Under the pieces are notes generated by a model, which saw only the letters and a list, made by a program, of their open reading frames with translations, was not told the DNA's origin and ran no database searches. Below are positions 40,184 through 49,284 of a stretch of DNA of 64,000 nt, piece after piece. The stretch is from Limnohabitans sp. Rim11 (GTDB lineage: Bacteria; Pseudomonadota; Gammaproteobacteria; Burkholderiales; Burkholderiaceae_C): the NCBI RefSeq assembly GCF_001269365.1, contig NZ_CXOM01000002.1:591440-655439 (forward strand), given 5' to 3'. Within the stretch, counting starts at the first letter, position 1. Every line of letters starts with the position of its first letter. The position numbers were made by a program, and so were the translations under genes.

Positions 40184-40636
40184 ATGAATGCCCAAGCCCA
40201 AAAATTGAAATACCCAGCGCTCACTCACGGATTTTGTAGCGCTCTGAACGGAATTGCCACCTTGGTGGCCGGTGTGATTTTTCTTTTCGCCACCAATGCA
40301 GCGCATGCCGAATGGCAAAAAGTAATCACCTACGATTCGGGCACGATTTACATCGACACGGGCACCATTAAAAAAGCTGGCTACGTCAGGTCGTTTTGGA
40401 GCTTGCTCGATTACAAAACGCCTCAAAAAGCACAGCGCGGCACTTATTTTGTGTCCACACGCACGCACATGGAAATGGATTGCCGCAAACAGATGGTGCA
40501 TATTTTGCAGTTCTCTATGCACAGCGGCCCCATGCTGACAGGAGAAATCATTGACTCGCAAGGCGTGATGCGCGAGTGGCAAACCATCCCGCCAGACACA
40601 CCGCTTGTGCCCTTGTTCAATCAAGTCTGCAAATAA
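40184..40636 (+). CDS. Surface-adhesin protein E-like exported protein
   Basis: The 150 residues have a signal peptide ending AAHAEW and a single domain (WQKVITYDSGTIYIDTGTIKK ... MEMDCRKQMVHILQF ... VPLFNQVCK) with two conserved Cys that could form a disulfide, resembling the Haemophilus surface-adhesin E fold often annotated in this family. Actual adhesion is not implied. ATG 40184 was chosen because it gives the signal peptide; a longer frame runs back into the divergent lipoprotein gene. Confidence 0.6.
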   Translation: MNAQAQKLKYPALTHGFCSALNGIATLVAGVIFLFATNAAHAEWQKVITYDSGTIYIDTGTIKKAGYVRSFWSLLDYKTPQKAQRGTYFVSTRTHMEMDCRKQMVHILQFSMHSGPMLTGEIIDSQGVMREWQTIPPDTPLVPLFNQVCK

Positions 40637-40647
40637 ACTCAGCATGC

Positions 40648-41382
40648 TCATGGCCGTACCCATCCGGCCTGCAGCCAATGTCTGTAGCTTGGCGAAAAAT
40701 TCCAAGCAAAATTTTCAACTGATACCCCTTGACCATCACGCTGATTAGGAAAAACGCTATGCGTCAAATGGTCCAACCAAGGGCTTTGCGCCTTGAGTTG
40801 CGTTAACCATTGCTGATCGGTCTGTTGGATGCTTCTAACGGGAAGTTCATCACTCAAAAGAATGGTTTCTGTGGTGGGCCCCGACATGCGGTCGTGCACG
40901 CTACCCCATTCGCGGCCTTTGAGTTGCTTTTGAATCTGTTGAACGTCGCGCTCTACGTGTTGCCATGCCGAAGCAGGTCTTTGAAAGCGCAATTGCCCCA
41001 GCACATTGTCAAAAAATACGCAGGCCTTGGGGTGAGATTTGAGTAAAGCGGGTAAATCTTGAAGTGCATCCGCAGTGTGGCAATGAAGCTCGACGCTTTG
41101 TGCCTTGAGTGCAGCGCCATTGCGCCACTTGAACAAAGGAGCCGCTAAAGGATCAATGTCAAACGTGTCCACGCGTGCAAATTGTTGAAGCCACTGGGTG
41201 GACATCATCCAACCTGCGCTTGCGCCAATCAATAGCAGATTGGGCTTTTCAGAGGCGTCCCCAAGTTTGGAGAAGCTGGCTTGTTGCAACAACCAATCTT
41301 CGATGGCTTTCGAGGTTTTGGCCCATCTCGCTTGCGAGCGCCAGGCCAACCAATGCCACGCAATGCCACCCGTGAGGTTCAT
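40648..41382 (-). CDS. Methyltransferase-fold-like protein at end of flagellar operon
   Basis: No confident family. The 244 residues contain NLLLIGASAGWMMSTQWLQQ followed by VDTFDIDPLA, which resembles SAM-binding motif I and the acidic strand-2 residue of class I methyltransferases; VFFDNVLGQL could be motif IV. Its ATG overlaps the fliJ stop (ATGA), so it is translated with the flagellar export genes. fliK would be expected around here but this is not FliK-like. A flagellar role is inference from position. Confidence 0.5.
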   Translation of the reverse strand: MNLTGGIAWHWLAWRSQARWAKTSKAIEDWLLQQASFSKLGDASEKPNLLLIGASAGWMMSTQWLQQFARVDTFDIDPLAAPLFKWRNGAALKAQSVELHCHTADALQDLPALLKSHPKACVFFDNVLGQLRFQRPASAWQHVERDVQQIQKQLKGREWGSVHDRMSGPTTETILLSDELPVRSIQQTDQQWLTQLKAQSPWLDHLTHSVFPNQRDGQGVSVENFAWNFSPSYRHWLQAGWVRP

Positions 41383-41837
41383 GGTTGTGGTTTCAGGTTG
41401 AATTGCATGACACCCAAAGCATCCATGCGTCGCTGATCTTTTTTGTTCTCTTCTTTTCGAACAGCAGCTGCGTTTTGATCGGCTAGGGTTTGCATTTTGA
41501 TGCGTTCACGCTCGACTTCAATCAAGCGTTCTTTGATGCCTAAAAGAGCATTCTCAGTGTACTGAATATCAGTTTGAACTCGCAGCATCAGTGTAGACAG
41601 CTGCGCCATAAACTGCCGCTGGTTCATTGTCTCGCGCATGCCCATACTTTCTGTGTTGGGTTGGGTCAGACTCTGACGGTACTCATCGTACATTTTTTTG
41701 ACGCGCGCTTCACTGCTTCTAAGGCCTTCTAAATGCTTGCGCGTATACGCCATTTCATTTTGAATGACCGCAATTTTGTCCTCGGCTTTGTTAGCCAAGA
41801 TGGTCCAACAGGGGCGAGCTACAACGGTGTCATTCAT
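41379..41837 (-). CDS. fliJ: Flagellar export chaperone/general chaperone FliJ
   Basis: The 152-residue, largely coiled-coil protein (about 15-135) is rich in Glu, Lys and Arg, as FliJ is. FliJ links the FliI ATPase to the export gate and recycles chaperones. Sequence conservation in this family is weak, so the call rests on length, coiled-coil character and position: its start overlaps the fliI stop and it overlaps the following gene, both by ATGA. Confidence 0.8.
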   Translation of the reverse strand: MNDTVVARPCWTILANKAEDKIAVIQNEMAYTRKHLEGLRSSEARVKKMYDEYRQSLTQPNTESMGMRETMNQRQFMAQLSTLMLRVQTDIQYTENALLGIKERLIEVERERIKMQTLADQNAAAVRKEENKKDQRRMDALGVMQFNLKPQP

Positions 41838-43162
41838 TCTGATACTGCCATCATGTTTCGAATGTCTTCACGGGTACTGGTTTCGTCTTTGCCTTCGTGC
41901 ATGTCTTGGCGCAGGTATTGCTCCATCGACTCACGCAAGCGAATGGCTTCGTCCAGAGTGGGATTGCTGCCAATTTCGTAGGCGCCCACTTGAATGAGGT
42001 CAACGTTTTGTTGATACAAGGACCAAAGGCGTCTGAACTTGTTGGCCAGTTTCAAATCGTCGGGCGACAACAAACTTTGCATCACCCTAGAAATAGAACC
42101 ATTGAGGTCAATGGCAGGGTAGTGCGCTGCATCTGCCAATTTTCTAGACAACATCACCTGGCCGTCCAAAGAGGCGCGGGCAATGTCCACAATCGGGTCG
42201 TTGGCATCGTCGCCTTCGGCCAGTACGGTGTAAATGGCAGTAATAGAGCCGTGGCCATGACGTCCTACGCCGGCACGCTCAATGAGGTTGGGCAGCAAAG
42301 CAAACACAGAAGGCGGATAGCCTTTGGCTGTGGGTGGCTCGCCAATGGCCAAGCCAATTTCGCGCTGGGCATGGGCCACGCGAGTTAGGCTGTCGACCAG
42401 CATCAACACGTTCAGGCCTTGGTCTCTGAAGTATTCAGCAATGACGTGCGTCATGTGTGCGGCTTTTAAGCGCAGCACGGGCGAAACGTTGGCTGGCGCT
42501 GCCACCACCACCGACTTGGCCAGTCCTTCTTCTCCCAAAGATTCCTGAATGAAGGCTTGTACTTCGCGGCCACGTTCACCTACCAAACCAATGACTACAA
42601 CGTCGGCTTTGGTAAAGCGTGTCATCATGCCCAAAAGCACACTCTTGCCTACGCCAGAGCCGGCTACCAAGCCGACGCGTTGACCGCGGCCCAGTGTCAG
42701 CAAGCCGTTGATGGCTTTGACGCCCACGTCGAGCACGCTGTCAATCGGACCTCGCTCCATTGGGTTGATGGGCAAGCCCAGCAAACTTAAACGTGCTTTG
42801 CAAGCAGGCTTGGGTTTGCCGTCTAAAGGTTCACCACGGCCATCAATGACGCGGCCTAAAAGTTCTGGGCCTAAACAGGCTGTGCCCAAGTCATGGGCCA
42901 TGCGCACCGAAGCACCAGGGCCAATGCCCACAGGTTCTGTGAGTGGCATGAGGTACAAGGTTTTGTCATTGAAGCCCACCACTTCGGCTTCAATTTTGTG
43001 GCCGTCTTGACCAATGATTTCGCAGCTGGATCCTACCGGCGCCATGATGCCGCGCGCTTCCATGCGCAGGCCTACCAATCGCACCAAAGTGCCGCAACGC
43101 TCTGGGCTAGAGGCCCGAGCCAATGACATGGTGCGCGCCACTTCGGCTGCAAAGTTAGTCAT
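41834..43162 (-). CDS. fliI: Flagellum-specific ATP synthase FliI
   Basis: Cytoplasmic ATPase of the flagellar type III export apparatus. The 442 residues have an N-terminal beta-barrel, Walker A GSGVGKS (168-174), VIGLVGERGREV, Walker B VLMLVDSLTR followed by AHAQREIGLAIGEPPTAKGYPPSVF, all typical of the F1-beta/FliI family. It overlaps fliH by eight bases at the start and fliJ by four at the stop. Confidence 0.97.
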   Translation of the reverse strand: MTNFAAEVARTMSLARASSPERCGTLVRLVGLRMEARGIMAPVGSSCEIIGQDGHKIEAEVVGFNDKTLYLMPLTEPVGIGPGASVRMAHDLGTACLGPELLGRVIDGRGEPLDGKPKPACKARLSLLGLPINPMERGPIDSVLDVGVKAINGLLTLGRGQRVGLVAGSGVGKSVLLGMMTRFTKADVVVIGLVGERGREVQAFIQESLGEEGLAKSVVVAAPANVSPVLRLKAAHMTHVIAEYFRDQGLNVLMLVDSLTRVAHAQREIGLAIGEPPTAKGYPPSVFALLPNLIERAGVGRHGHGSITAIYTVLAEGDDANDPIVDIARASLDGQVMLSRKLADAAHYPAIDLNGSISRVMQSLLSPDDLKLANKFRRLWSLYQQNVDLIQVGAYEIGSNPTLDEAIRLRESMEQYLRQDMHEGKDETSTREDIRNMMAVSE

Positions 43163-44180
43163 GTGCCTCTCCAGGCTTGGGTTCTGAAGAAACGTCTAAA
43201 TCTAAATTGGGCAAATCCAGTGACGACAAATTGACGGGGGCTGGATCTCGAGGCAAAGCGTCTTCAACGGATTCTGCTTTGCCGCGTCGTGCAGACAAAC
43301 GCTCTGGTTGGAAAGCAGTTTGGGCTTGCCATGGTTTTGTGTTTTGAAGCAGTGCGCCGGCCAATGTTTCAAGGCGATGCTCAATAAGGTCACTCACCAC
43401 GGCATCGTCGGCACGCACACGCACGCTGCCGGGCAATAAATGTGGATCGGCCACCATGCGCCAGGTGGGCATTTGCTCGCCTGGCATGGCTTTGTGGTTT
43501 TGTAAAAGCGCCATGTCGTTGGGATTGAGTTCAACCAACAAACTGGAAACGCTTTGAACATCTAAGGTTTCGATGCAGCGATCTATTAAATTTTGAATGC
43601 CGCTAGAAGAAATACTTAACTCGGTCAGTGTGAGTTGCTCGGCCAAATGCAAGGCCAAGCGCTTCAGGGGTTCGTGCCAGGTTTCGGGCTTTTCTTGAAG
43701 GGCCAAAACACTTTGCTCAATGTTGACCAAAATTTGATTGGCCTTGTCGGCCAGTTCAGTCAATGAATTGCTTTGCGCCTTGGCGACTTCTTCGGCGGCG
43801 GCAGCTTGCGCCATCCGCTGGCCTTCTTCGACGCCTTTTGCATAGGCTTCGCTTTGAATCTTCTCTATGGCCTCAGCATCTAGGTTAGAAATATTTGATT
43901 CTGATGCACTCTGTGCAGACGCATCCTCTGAATCTGAATTGATTTCTGGATCCTCAATGCCATTGTCGGCCGAAGCAGCATCGGCCATCTTGCTAGCGGC
44001 CATTTGTTCTTCAACGGTCCACAGCGTAAAGCCAGAATTCTTGGCGCCTGCAAAGTTTTGCTGAACAAAGCCAGCGTTTTGAAGCTCGATGGGCCTGAGT
44101 GGCTGCAATGGTTTCCAGCCAGACACACCGCGAGGTGTGCCGTTGCCTGCCAACTTGCTAACGGGCGTGGGGTTATACAA
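43155..44180 (-). CDS. fliH: Flagellar assembly protein FliH
   Basis: Regulator of FliI that docks the ATPase to the C-ring. The 341 residues are longer than the typical 230-250. The extra length lies in the N-terminus (Pro/Gln-rich start and an acidic DSEDASAQSASES stretch) and in a C-terminal tail after ERLSARRGKAE. The central part shows AYAKGVEEGQRM, the GxxxG-like FliH helix, and the VELNPNDMALLQ type-III-stator signature. Overlaps fliG and fliI. Confidence 0.88.
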   Translation of the reverse strand: MYNPTPVSKLAGNGTPRGVSGWKPLQPLRPIELQNAGFVQQNFAGAKNSGFTLWTVEEQMAASKMADAASADNGIEDPEINSDSEDASAQSASESNISNLDAEAIEKIQSEAYAKGVEEGQRMAQAAAAEEVAKAQSNSLTELADKANQILVNIEQSVLALQEKPETWHEPLKRLALHLAEQLTLTELSISSSGIQNLIDRCIETLDVQSVSSLLVELNPNDMALLQNHKAMPGEQMPTWRMVADPHLLPGSVRVRADDAVVSDLIEHRLETLAGALLQNTKPWQAQTAFQPERLSARRGKAESVEDALPRDPAPVNLSSLDLPNLDLDVSSEPKPGEAHD

Positions 44181-45228
44181 AGTCGCCTCCGCCTAAGACC
44201 AACTCACCAGAGTCAGACAACTTGCGTGCAGAACGCATGATTTGTTTCTGCGCTTCTTCCACATCGGACAAGCGCATGAGGCCTTTGGCATCCATCTCGT
44301 CTTTGAACATGCCGCGGGCACGCTCGGACATGTTGTCGAAGAAACGTGCTTTGACTTCTTCGCTGGCACCCTTCATGGCAATCATCAACTGGTTGTTGTC
44401 CACTGCACGCATCAGCACCTGGATGCCTTTGTTGTCCACTGCGCTGAGATTTTCGAAGGTGAACATGTTGTCTTGAATGCGCATCATCAAGTCGGCGTCG
44501 ATGCTCTCCAAGCCCTTCATGATGGACGCTTCCAAAGCGGTCTTGGTGGAGTTCATGATCTGCGCAGCCGCTTTGATACCGCCGAAGCTAGAAGACTTCG
44601 AGCTGGTATTGGTGGAGAACTGCAACTTCATGATGGACTCAAGCTCTTGCATGGCTGAAGGTTGAACGGTTTCCAAGCTGGCCACGCGCTGAATAATTTC
44701 GGGGCGCGTTTCGTCGGGCAAGAAGTTCAACACGTCGGCCGCCACTTGGTGGTCTAGTACCGACAAAATAATGGCCGTCACCTGAGGGTGTTCGGTTTTG
44801 ATCATGTCGGCAATGGCACGTGCATCCATCCACTGCAAAATTTCCAAGCCCTTGGTGCTTTGACCAGGCAAAATGCGTCCCAATACAGATGCCGCTTTGT
44901 CGTCGCCCAGCGCGCGCTTGAATACTTTTTCGACATAGTCGGTGGTGCCCAAACCCAAGCTGGATTGCTTTTTGATGGTGGCCACGAATTCATCCAAGAT
45001 TTCGTTCACAGCTTCTTGTGACACATCAGACACCGCCACCATGGCGCCGCCCAAAGCTTGCACTTCGCTGGGGTTCAAAAACTTGATAATTTCGGAAGCT
45101 TGCTGCTCGCCCAAGAGCAACATCAAGACGGCGGCACGCTGTGCACCACTGATGTTGGCCATCTCGTTGCGAAGCTTTTCTGCAGCTTCGGCTTCTGCGG
45201 CAGACATTTGAATTTCTTTTTCGGCCAT
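44173..45228 (-). CDS. fliG: Flagellar motor switch protein FliG
   Basis: C-ring protein that meets the stator and generates torque. The 351 residues contain the N-terminal FliF-binding domain (MLLLGEQQASEIIKFLNPSEV), the middle domain with EHPQVTAIILSVLDHQVAADVL, and the C-terminal torque domain (DDLM-like ESIDADLMMRIQDNMFTFENL with charged residues). The start MAEKEIQMSAAEAE is slightly extended. It lies ten bases after fliF. Confidence 0.96.
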   Translation of the reverse strand: MAEKEIQMSAAEAEAAEKLRNEMANISGAQRAAVLMLLLGEQQASEIIKFLNPSEVQALGGAMVAVSDVSQEAVNEILDEFVATIKKQSSLGLGTTDYVEKVFKRALGDDKAASVLGRILPGQSTKGLEILQWMDARAIADMIKTEHPQVTAIILSVLDHQVAADVLNFLPDETRPEIIQRVASLETVQPSAMQELESIMKLQFSTNTSSKSSSFGGIKAAAQIMNSTKTALEASIMKGLESIDADLMMRIQDNMFTFENLSAVDNKGIQVLMRAVDNNQLMIAMKGASEEVKARFFDNMSERARGMFKDEMDAKGLMRLSDVEEAQKQIMRSARKLSDSGELVLGGGDFV

Positions 45229-45237
45229 GGTATTTCC

Positions 45238-47136
45238 TTAGGCTACTTTGATCATCTTCTTCAGCACACTGGCCACACGCGAGGTGTCTTCTGCCACAAT
45301 CATGCGCACCAAAGCCACCTTGTCGTCGTAAGTGTTGGCCGTGTCCAACATCTCCATGGAGATGCTCGATTTCTTGGGCTTGAGCTTGGCCTTGATGTCT
45401 TCCAAGGTTTCGCCTTCGCCCAACTGGATGGCGCTCATGTCTTCTGCAGACAACTCGCCATCGGCCAGCGCAACCTTGGCGGCTGCTGCAGCGGCTTCTG
45501 CGGCTGCGGCTTCTGCTTCCAGTTCTGCTGGTGTTTTGAGCAAGCCCAACATACGCAGCACAGCAGGGCGGATGACCAGCATGAGGAAGGCCAAGAACAC
45601 AACACCCAAGGAGCCACTCTTGATGTAGGTTTGCAAAGATTCGTCTTTGTACCAAGGAATGCTCAAGTCGTAAACAACTTCAGGTTCAAACTTGGCCTGA
45701 ACCACAGTGACCACGTCACCACGTTTTTCGTCATAGCCTACAACACCGCGCACCAAATTTTGCATGCGGGTCAGTTCATCTTCAGAGTAGGGGTTGGGCT
45801 TGGAGTCGGTCACTTCGCCCTTGTCATTTTTAGTGACCGTGGGGGCGCGTTCGTTGATCAACACAGCCACACTCAAACGATCTACTGTGCCAGTGGCATT
45901 TTTGACATGGCGCACAGAACGGTCAATTTCATAATTGCGAGTACTGCGAGCCGTGGTGCTGGTGGTTGTACCCCCAGCGCCTGCCGTGGTAGCTGCAGAT
46001 GAATTGGTGGTGGCAGAAGGTGCAGGCGGAGGCGTGTTGGACAACGTACCAGGAATGCCTGCAGCTTCAGCGGCGCCATTTTTGTCTTCGCTGATAGCTT
46101 CTGAGCGGGTCTTCGGGCCTTTATCGCGGGTATCAAAGTCTTCGGTGGTGACTTCGGTTTGTGTAAAGTCCAGCGCCATGTTCACTTGTGAGCGAACATT
46201 GTTGTCACCCACGATGGGGGACAAGATTTGCATCACACGCTGGCGATACACATCTTCCATTTTTTGCTTGTGTGTGCTTTGAGCCGATGTGAGGCCCAAG
46301 GCAGCCGCATTGCTGGAGTCGGTAATGAGCTTGCCTTGGTTGTCGACCACCGCCACGTTGTCCGGCGTCATGAGGGGCACGCTAGAAGCCACCAAATGAA
46401 CCAATGCTTGCACTTGGTTGGGTGATACAGAACGGCCGGCATAAGGGGTGATGATGACCGAGGCTTTGGGGGGCGTGCGATCACGCACAAACACCGATTG
46501 CTTGGGCATGGCCAAGTGCACGCGGGCTTGTTGAATGGTGTCAATTTGCATGATGGTGCGCGCCAACTCTTGCTCCATGGCCGAGGTGTAGCGCACTTGC
46601 TCCATGAACTGACTGGTGGTCATGGCAGATTGGTCCTTCAAAGACTCCATGCCCAAGTTGCCAGTTTTTGGAATGCCTTTAGAAGCCAAGAAAATTCGGG
46701 CTTCGTGGTACTTGTTTGAAGGCACTGTAATTTGACCAGAAGAAGGGTCCATTACGGGCTTGAATTCGCTGGCCTTCAATGCTTCCATGGCCGTTTGCTG
46801 ATCGGCTTCGCTCATGTTGACCATGAGAGGGCGGTAGCTGGGCATGTTGATCCACACATACATGAGTGCAAACAACAAAACACCCAGGCCCATCAGGATG
46901 AGGGGCATGGCTTTTTTGACGCCCGGCTGCTGCATCATTTGCTGCATGGAGGCCAAGGGGCCGCCAGCACCGCCTGAATAATTGTTGCCGTTGGCTTGTT
47001 GCACATCCATGCCAGGCGTGAAGGTTGCCAATGCACCACCCGCATTAGAGCCTGCGCCACCTGAGGTGGCTAGTGCGGTGCTGTTCGAGCCACCCGTGGC
47101 CAAGGCCGGGGTGAAAGGAGCTGTTGTAGTGGCCAT
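45238..47136 (-). CDS. fliF: Flagellar M-ring protein FliF
   Basis: Forms the MS ring in the inner membrane. The 632 residues have two membrane segments (about 78-98 and 505-525), a YscJ/FliF ring-building domain (QTAMEALKASEFKPVMDPSSGQITVPS; LARTIMQIDTIQQARVHLAMP), a Thr/Ala-rich low-complexity loop (about 360-395) and the C-terminal FliG-binding tail. An Ala/Gly-rich N-terminal extension of about 70 residues is longer than usual. Confidence 0.96.
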   Translation of the reverse strand: MATTTAPFTPALATGGSNSTALATSGGAGSNAGGALATFTPGMDVQQANGNNYSGGAGGPLASMQQMMQQPGVKKAMPLILMGLGVLLFALMYVWINMPSYRPLMVNMSEADQQTAMEALKASEFKPVMDPSSGQITVPSNKYHEARIFLASKGIPKTGNLGMESLKDQSAMTTSQFMEQVRYTSAMEQELARTIMQIDTIQQARVHLAMPKQSVFVRDRTPPKASVIITPYAGRSVSPNQVQALVHLVASSVPLMTPDNVAVVDNQGKLITDSSNAAALGLTSAQSTHKQKMEDVYRQRVMQILSPIVGDNNVRSQVNMALDFTQTEVTTEDFDTRDKGPKTRSEAISEDKNGAAEAAGIPGTLSNTPPPAPSATTNSSAATTAGAGGTTTSTTARSTRNYEIDRSVRHVKNATGTVDRLSVAVLINERAPTVTKNDKGEVTDSKPNPYSEDELTRMQNLVRGVVGYDEKRGDVVTVVQAKFEPEVVYDLSIPWYKDESLQTYIKSGSLGVVFLAFLMLVIRPAVLRMLGLLKTPAELEAEAAAAEAAAAAAKVALADGELSAEDMSAIQLGEGETLEDIKAKLKPKKSSISMEMLDTANTYDDKVALVRMIVAEDTSRVASVLKKMIKVA

Positions 47137-47186
47137 GTTTGGAATCTCTCAGTCGTATCTTTTAAAGTCGCTACTCGAAATGAGCC

Positions 47187-47558
47187 TTAAACAGGCATGT
47201 TCAAAATGTCTTCATAGGCTTTGAGCACCTTGTTGCGCACCTGCAAAGTGGCTTCAAAGCTCAAAGATGATTTCTGCATGCTCAACACCACATCGGTCAG
47301 TGGCACGCCTTCACCGCGCTCATAAGATGCAGCAATTTTGGAAGCGTTCATTTGGTTTTCGTTCACCTTGTCAACGGTTTGACGGACTAAGTCGCCAAAG
47401 CCAGAAGGACCTTGTGTGCTTTGTGAACCGTTCAGACCATTTAGGCCGCCGACTTTGTTGCCGTCTTCGTCCATGCCGCCAGCAGCCTGGCTTTGGTAAG
47501 AGCGAAGTGTTTGCAACATCGATTGAATGTTGCCTTGGGAATTAATTTTTTCGATCAT
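47187..47558 (-). CDS. fliE: Flagellar hook-basal body complex protein FliE
   Basis: Junction protein between MS ring and rod. The 123 residues end with the conserved C-terminal helix (DVVLSMQKSSLSFEATLQVRNKVLKAYEDILNMPV by segment), the diagnostic part of FliE. The N-terminal MIEKINSQGN and a Gly/Asn-rich linker are variable in the family. Start 47558 was chosen because an in-frame ATG eight codons earlier overlaps the flrC-like gene. It lies 11 bases after that gene, so they share a transcript. Confidence 0.93.
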   Translation of the reverse strand: MIEKINSQGNIQSMLQTLRSYQSQAAGGMDEDGNKVGGLNGLNGSQSTQGPSGFGDLVRQTVDKVNENQMNASKIAASYERGEGVPLTDVVLSMQKSSLSFEATLQVRNKVLKAYEDILNMPV

Positions 47559-47569
47559 GATGTTTTCCC

Positions 47570-49063
47570 TTAAGCGGCCCAAGCCATGGTGCCGTTGTCA
47601 GCTTTGAGCTTGGCAAGTTTGTAACGCAGCGTGCGGGGGCTGATGCCCAACTTGGCGGCGGCTTCCATGCGGCTTTCGGTGGTTTGAATGGCCGCCAAAA
47701 TCATTTGGTGCTCGCTGGTTTTGACAGCTTCTTGCAAATTAGAAGCAATCACTGCGTTGTCTTCTGTGTTGCTGGTATCTGGGTAACGCAAAGCTTCAGT
47801 GGGCATGGCAAAAGAGGGCACAGGTGTTGCCGGCAATTCTTGTGAGATGCTCATCGGCATGTCGGCGGCATTGTCAAACATCAAGTGCTGCGCTTCAATG
47901 TGCTGGTCTGCGCAAAGCACCACAGCGCGTTGCACCACGTTTTCTAATTCGCGCACATTGCCTGGCCATGGATAAGCCAAGAGTTGCGCTTGGGCTTCAT
48001 CGCTCAAGGTGAACTCTTGTGCATTGGGGGCGTGGCGCATTAACAGGCTGGCCACCAACGGCAAAATGTCGCCCTTGCGTTCACGCAGCGGCGGTACACG
48101 CAGTTTGAAAGTGCTGATGCGGAAATACAAATCTTCGCGAAACTCGCGTTCAGAGATGGCTACGCGCAAATCTTTGTTGGTGGCTGCAATGATGCGCACA
48201 TCAATGGCCACTTGGCGCTCAGAACCCAAGCGCGTTAGCAAACGTTCTTGCAACACACGCAGTAACTTAGATTGCAAGTGCAAAGGCATCTCGCCAATTT
48301 CGTCCAAGAACAAAGTGCCACCTTGGGCTTGTTCAAACAAACCCTTGAAATCTTTTTGTGCGCCTGTGAACGCGCCTTTTTCATGGCCGAACAACATGTC
48401 GTCAATGAGGTGTTCTGGCAAGGCTGCGCAGTTGAGTCCCACAAACGGGCCACGGGCACGCTTAGAAGACTCGTGCAACACACGCGCCAAAATTTCTTTA
48501 CCGGCACCTGTGGGGCCTTCAATGAGGGCTGTGACGTTGGCTTGGGCCACACGCTGTGCCAAAGCCAACAAGTGACGGCTGACTGGGTCGACATACACCA
48601 CACTCTTTTGCGGGGCGGCTGCAGCCACCACCTCGGTGGGCGGTGCCATGCGCGCCACCATAGAAGCGGCAGAAGAAGACAAACGCAAAGCTTGAATGGC
48701 TTGATGCGCCATTTGCCAGGACGCTGCAGACCAATCGTCTGTGGCCAACACATGAGCGGCACCTTGGCGCATGGCTTGAACGGCCAGCTCTAAATGGCGG
48801 CGGTCAACGCGGCAAACCATGGGAACTGAGATACCTGCACGCAACATGATCGATTGGCAGCTCTTCAACAAATCCATGTTGGTGTCATGCCTGATGACCA
48901 AAGCCAAGGTTTGGCCATGGCTTAAAGCCGATTGAAGTTCGTCAAGCGTGTTAATGCAGCGGATAGAAAAACCCGCATCGGTTAACTGGGCGTGCTCAGG
49001 CGCGTCTAATGGCTGGATCGGGTCCAGCCACAGAACTTGTTGCGCAGTGTGTAAAGAGCTCAT
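47570..49063 (-). CDS. Sigma-54-dependent flagellar activator (FlrC/FleR-like) with degenerate receiver
   Basis: The 497-residue protein has three parts. An N-terminal receiver-like domain (about 10-135) seems to lack the acidic pocket and phosphoacceptor: strand 3 ends LVIRHD where Asp should stand, and the late Lys is missing. A full AAA+ domain follows, with Walker A GPTGAGKE, the sigma-54 contact loop GAFTGA and Walker B TLFLDEIGEM. It ends in a Fis-type helix-turn-helix (AKLGISPRTLRYKLAKL). It heads the fliE-fliJ operon and is itself preceded by a sigma-54 promoter, so positive autoregulation is likely. Start 49063 is preferred to 49087. Confidence 0.85.
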   Translation of the reverse strand: MSSLHTAQQVLWLDPIQPLDAPEHAQLTDAGFSIRCINTLDELQSALSHGQTLALVIRHDTNMDLLKSCQSIMLRAGISVPMVCRVDRRHLELAVQAMRQGAAHVLATDDWSAASWQMAHQAIQALRLSSSAASMVARMAPPTEVVAAAAPQKSVVYVDPVSRHLLALAQRVAQANVTALIEGPTGAGKEILARVLHESSKRARGPFVGLNCAALPEHLIDDMLFGHEKGAFTGAQKDFKGLFEQAQGGTLFLDEIGEMPLHLQSKLLRVLQERLLTRLGSERQVAIDVRIIAATNKDLRVAISEREFREDLYFRISTFKLRVPPLRERKGDILPLVASLLMRHAPNAQEFTLSDEAQAQLLAYPWPGNVRELENVVQRAVVLCADQHIEAQHLMFDNAADMPMSISQELPATPVPSFAMPTEALRYPDTSNTEDNAVIASNLQEAVKTSEHQMILAAIQTTESRMEAAAKLGISPRTLRYKLAKLKADNGTMAWAA

Positions 49064-49104
49064 TGCTTTCTGGTGCCTCATGTGCATAGGAATGCATGAG
49101 TAGT

Positions 49105-49120
49105 AGCAATGGCCGTGCCA
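49105..49120 (-). promoter_or_regulatory. Sigma-54 promoter upstream of flrC-fliEFGHIJ
   Basis: On the minus strand the sequence is TGGCAC-GGCCA-TTGCT, matching the -24/-12 consensus TGGCAC-N5-TTGCW with the exact spacing. Transcription would start near 49095, about 30 bases before the activator start codon. Confidence 0.8.
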
Positions 49121-49139
49121 TGTTAAATTGAATACTTAA

Positions 49140-49177
49140 TGGCTAAATATGTGGGGTGTTTTGTCAATTTACCGACA
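49140..49177. promoter_or_regulatory. Candidate regulator-binding region upstream of the sigma-54 promoter
   Basis: It contains TGGCTAAATATGT (49140-49152) and the imperfect palindrome TGTCAATTTACCGACA (49162-49177), placed 20-57 bases upstream of the -24 element. Both elements recur next to each other upstream of pseB (53415-53440). The first element resembles an FlhDC half-site (AATGG-N2-AAATA), but no second half at the known spacing is seen. Confidence 0.45.
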
Positions 49178-49211
49178 GTTTGCGGGGTGCAAACAGTAAC
49201 CAACCCGCGTG

Positions 49212-49245
49212 AAAAAGCTAGCACCTGAAACTTTGAAAAGTTTCA
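49212..49245 (-). terminator. Possible terminator of the flagellin gene
   Basis: Hairpin TGAAACT/AGTTTCA (49226-49245) followed, in minus-strand reading, by GGTGCTAGC and TTTTT. The 9-base gap before the T-run weakens the call. Confidence 0.35.
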
Positions 49246-49284
49246 AGCACCAGCGTTTCCGCTAATGAACGAAGCCAGAAGGGC

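Noticed and set aside
49140..49177. Complete FlhDC box
   Set aside because: One half-site-like element is present, but the second half with the known 10-12 base spacing is not seen, so only a generic candidate site is reported.
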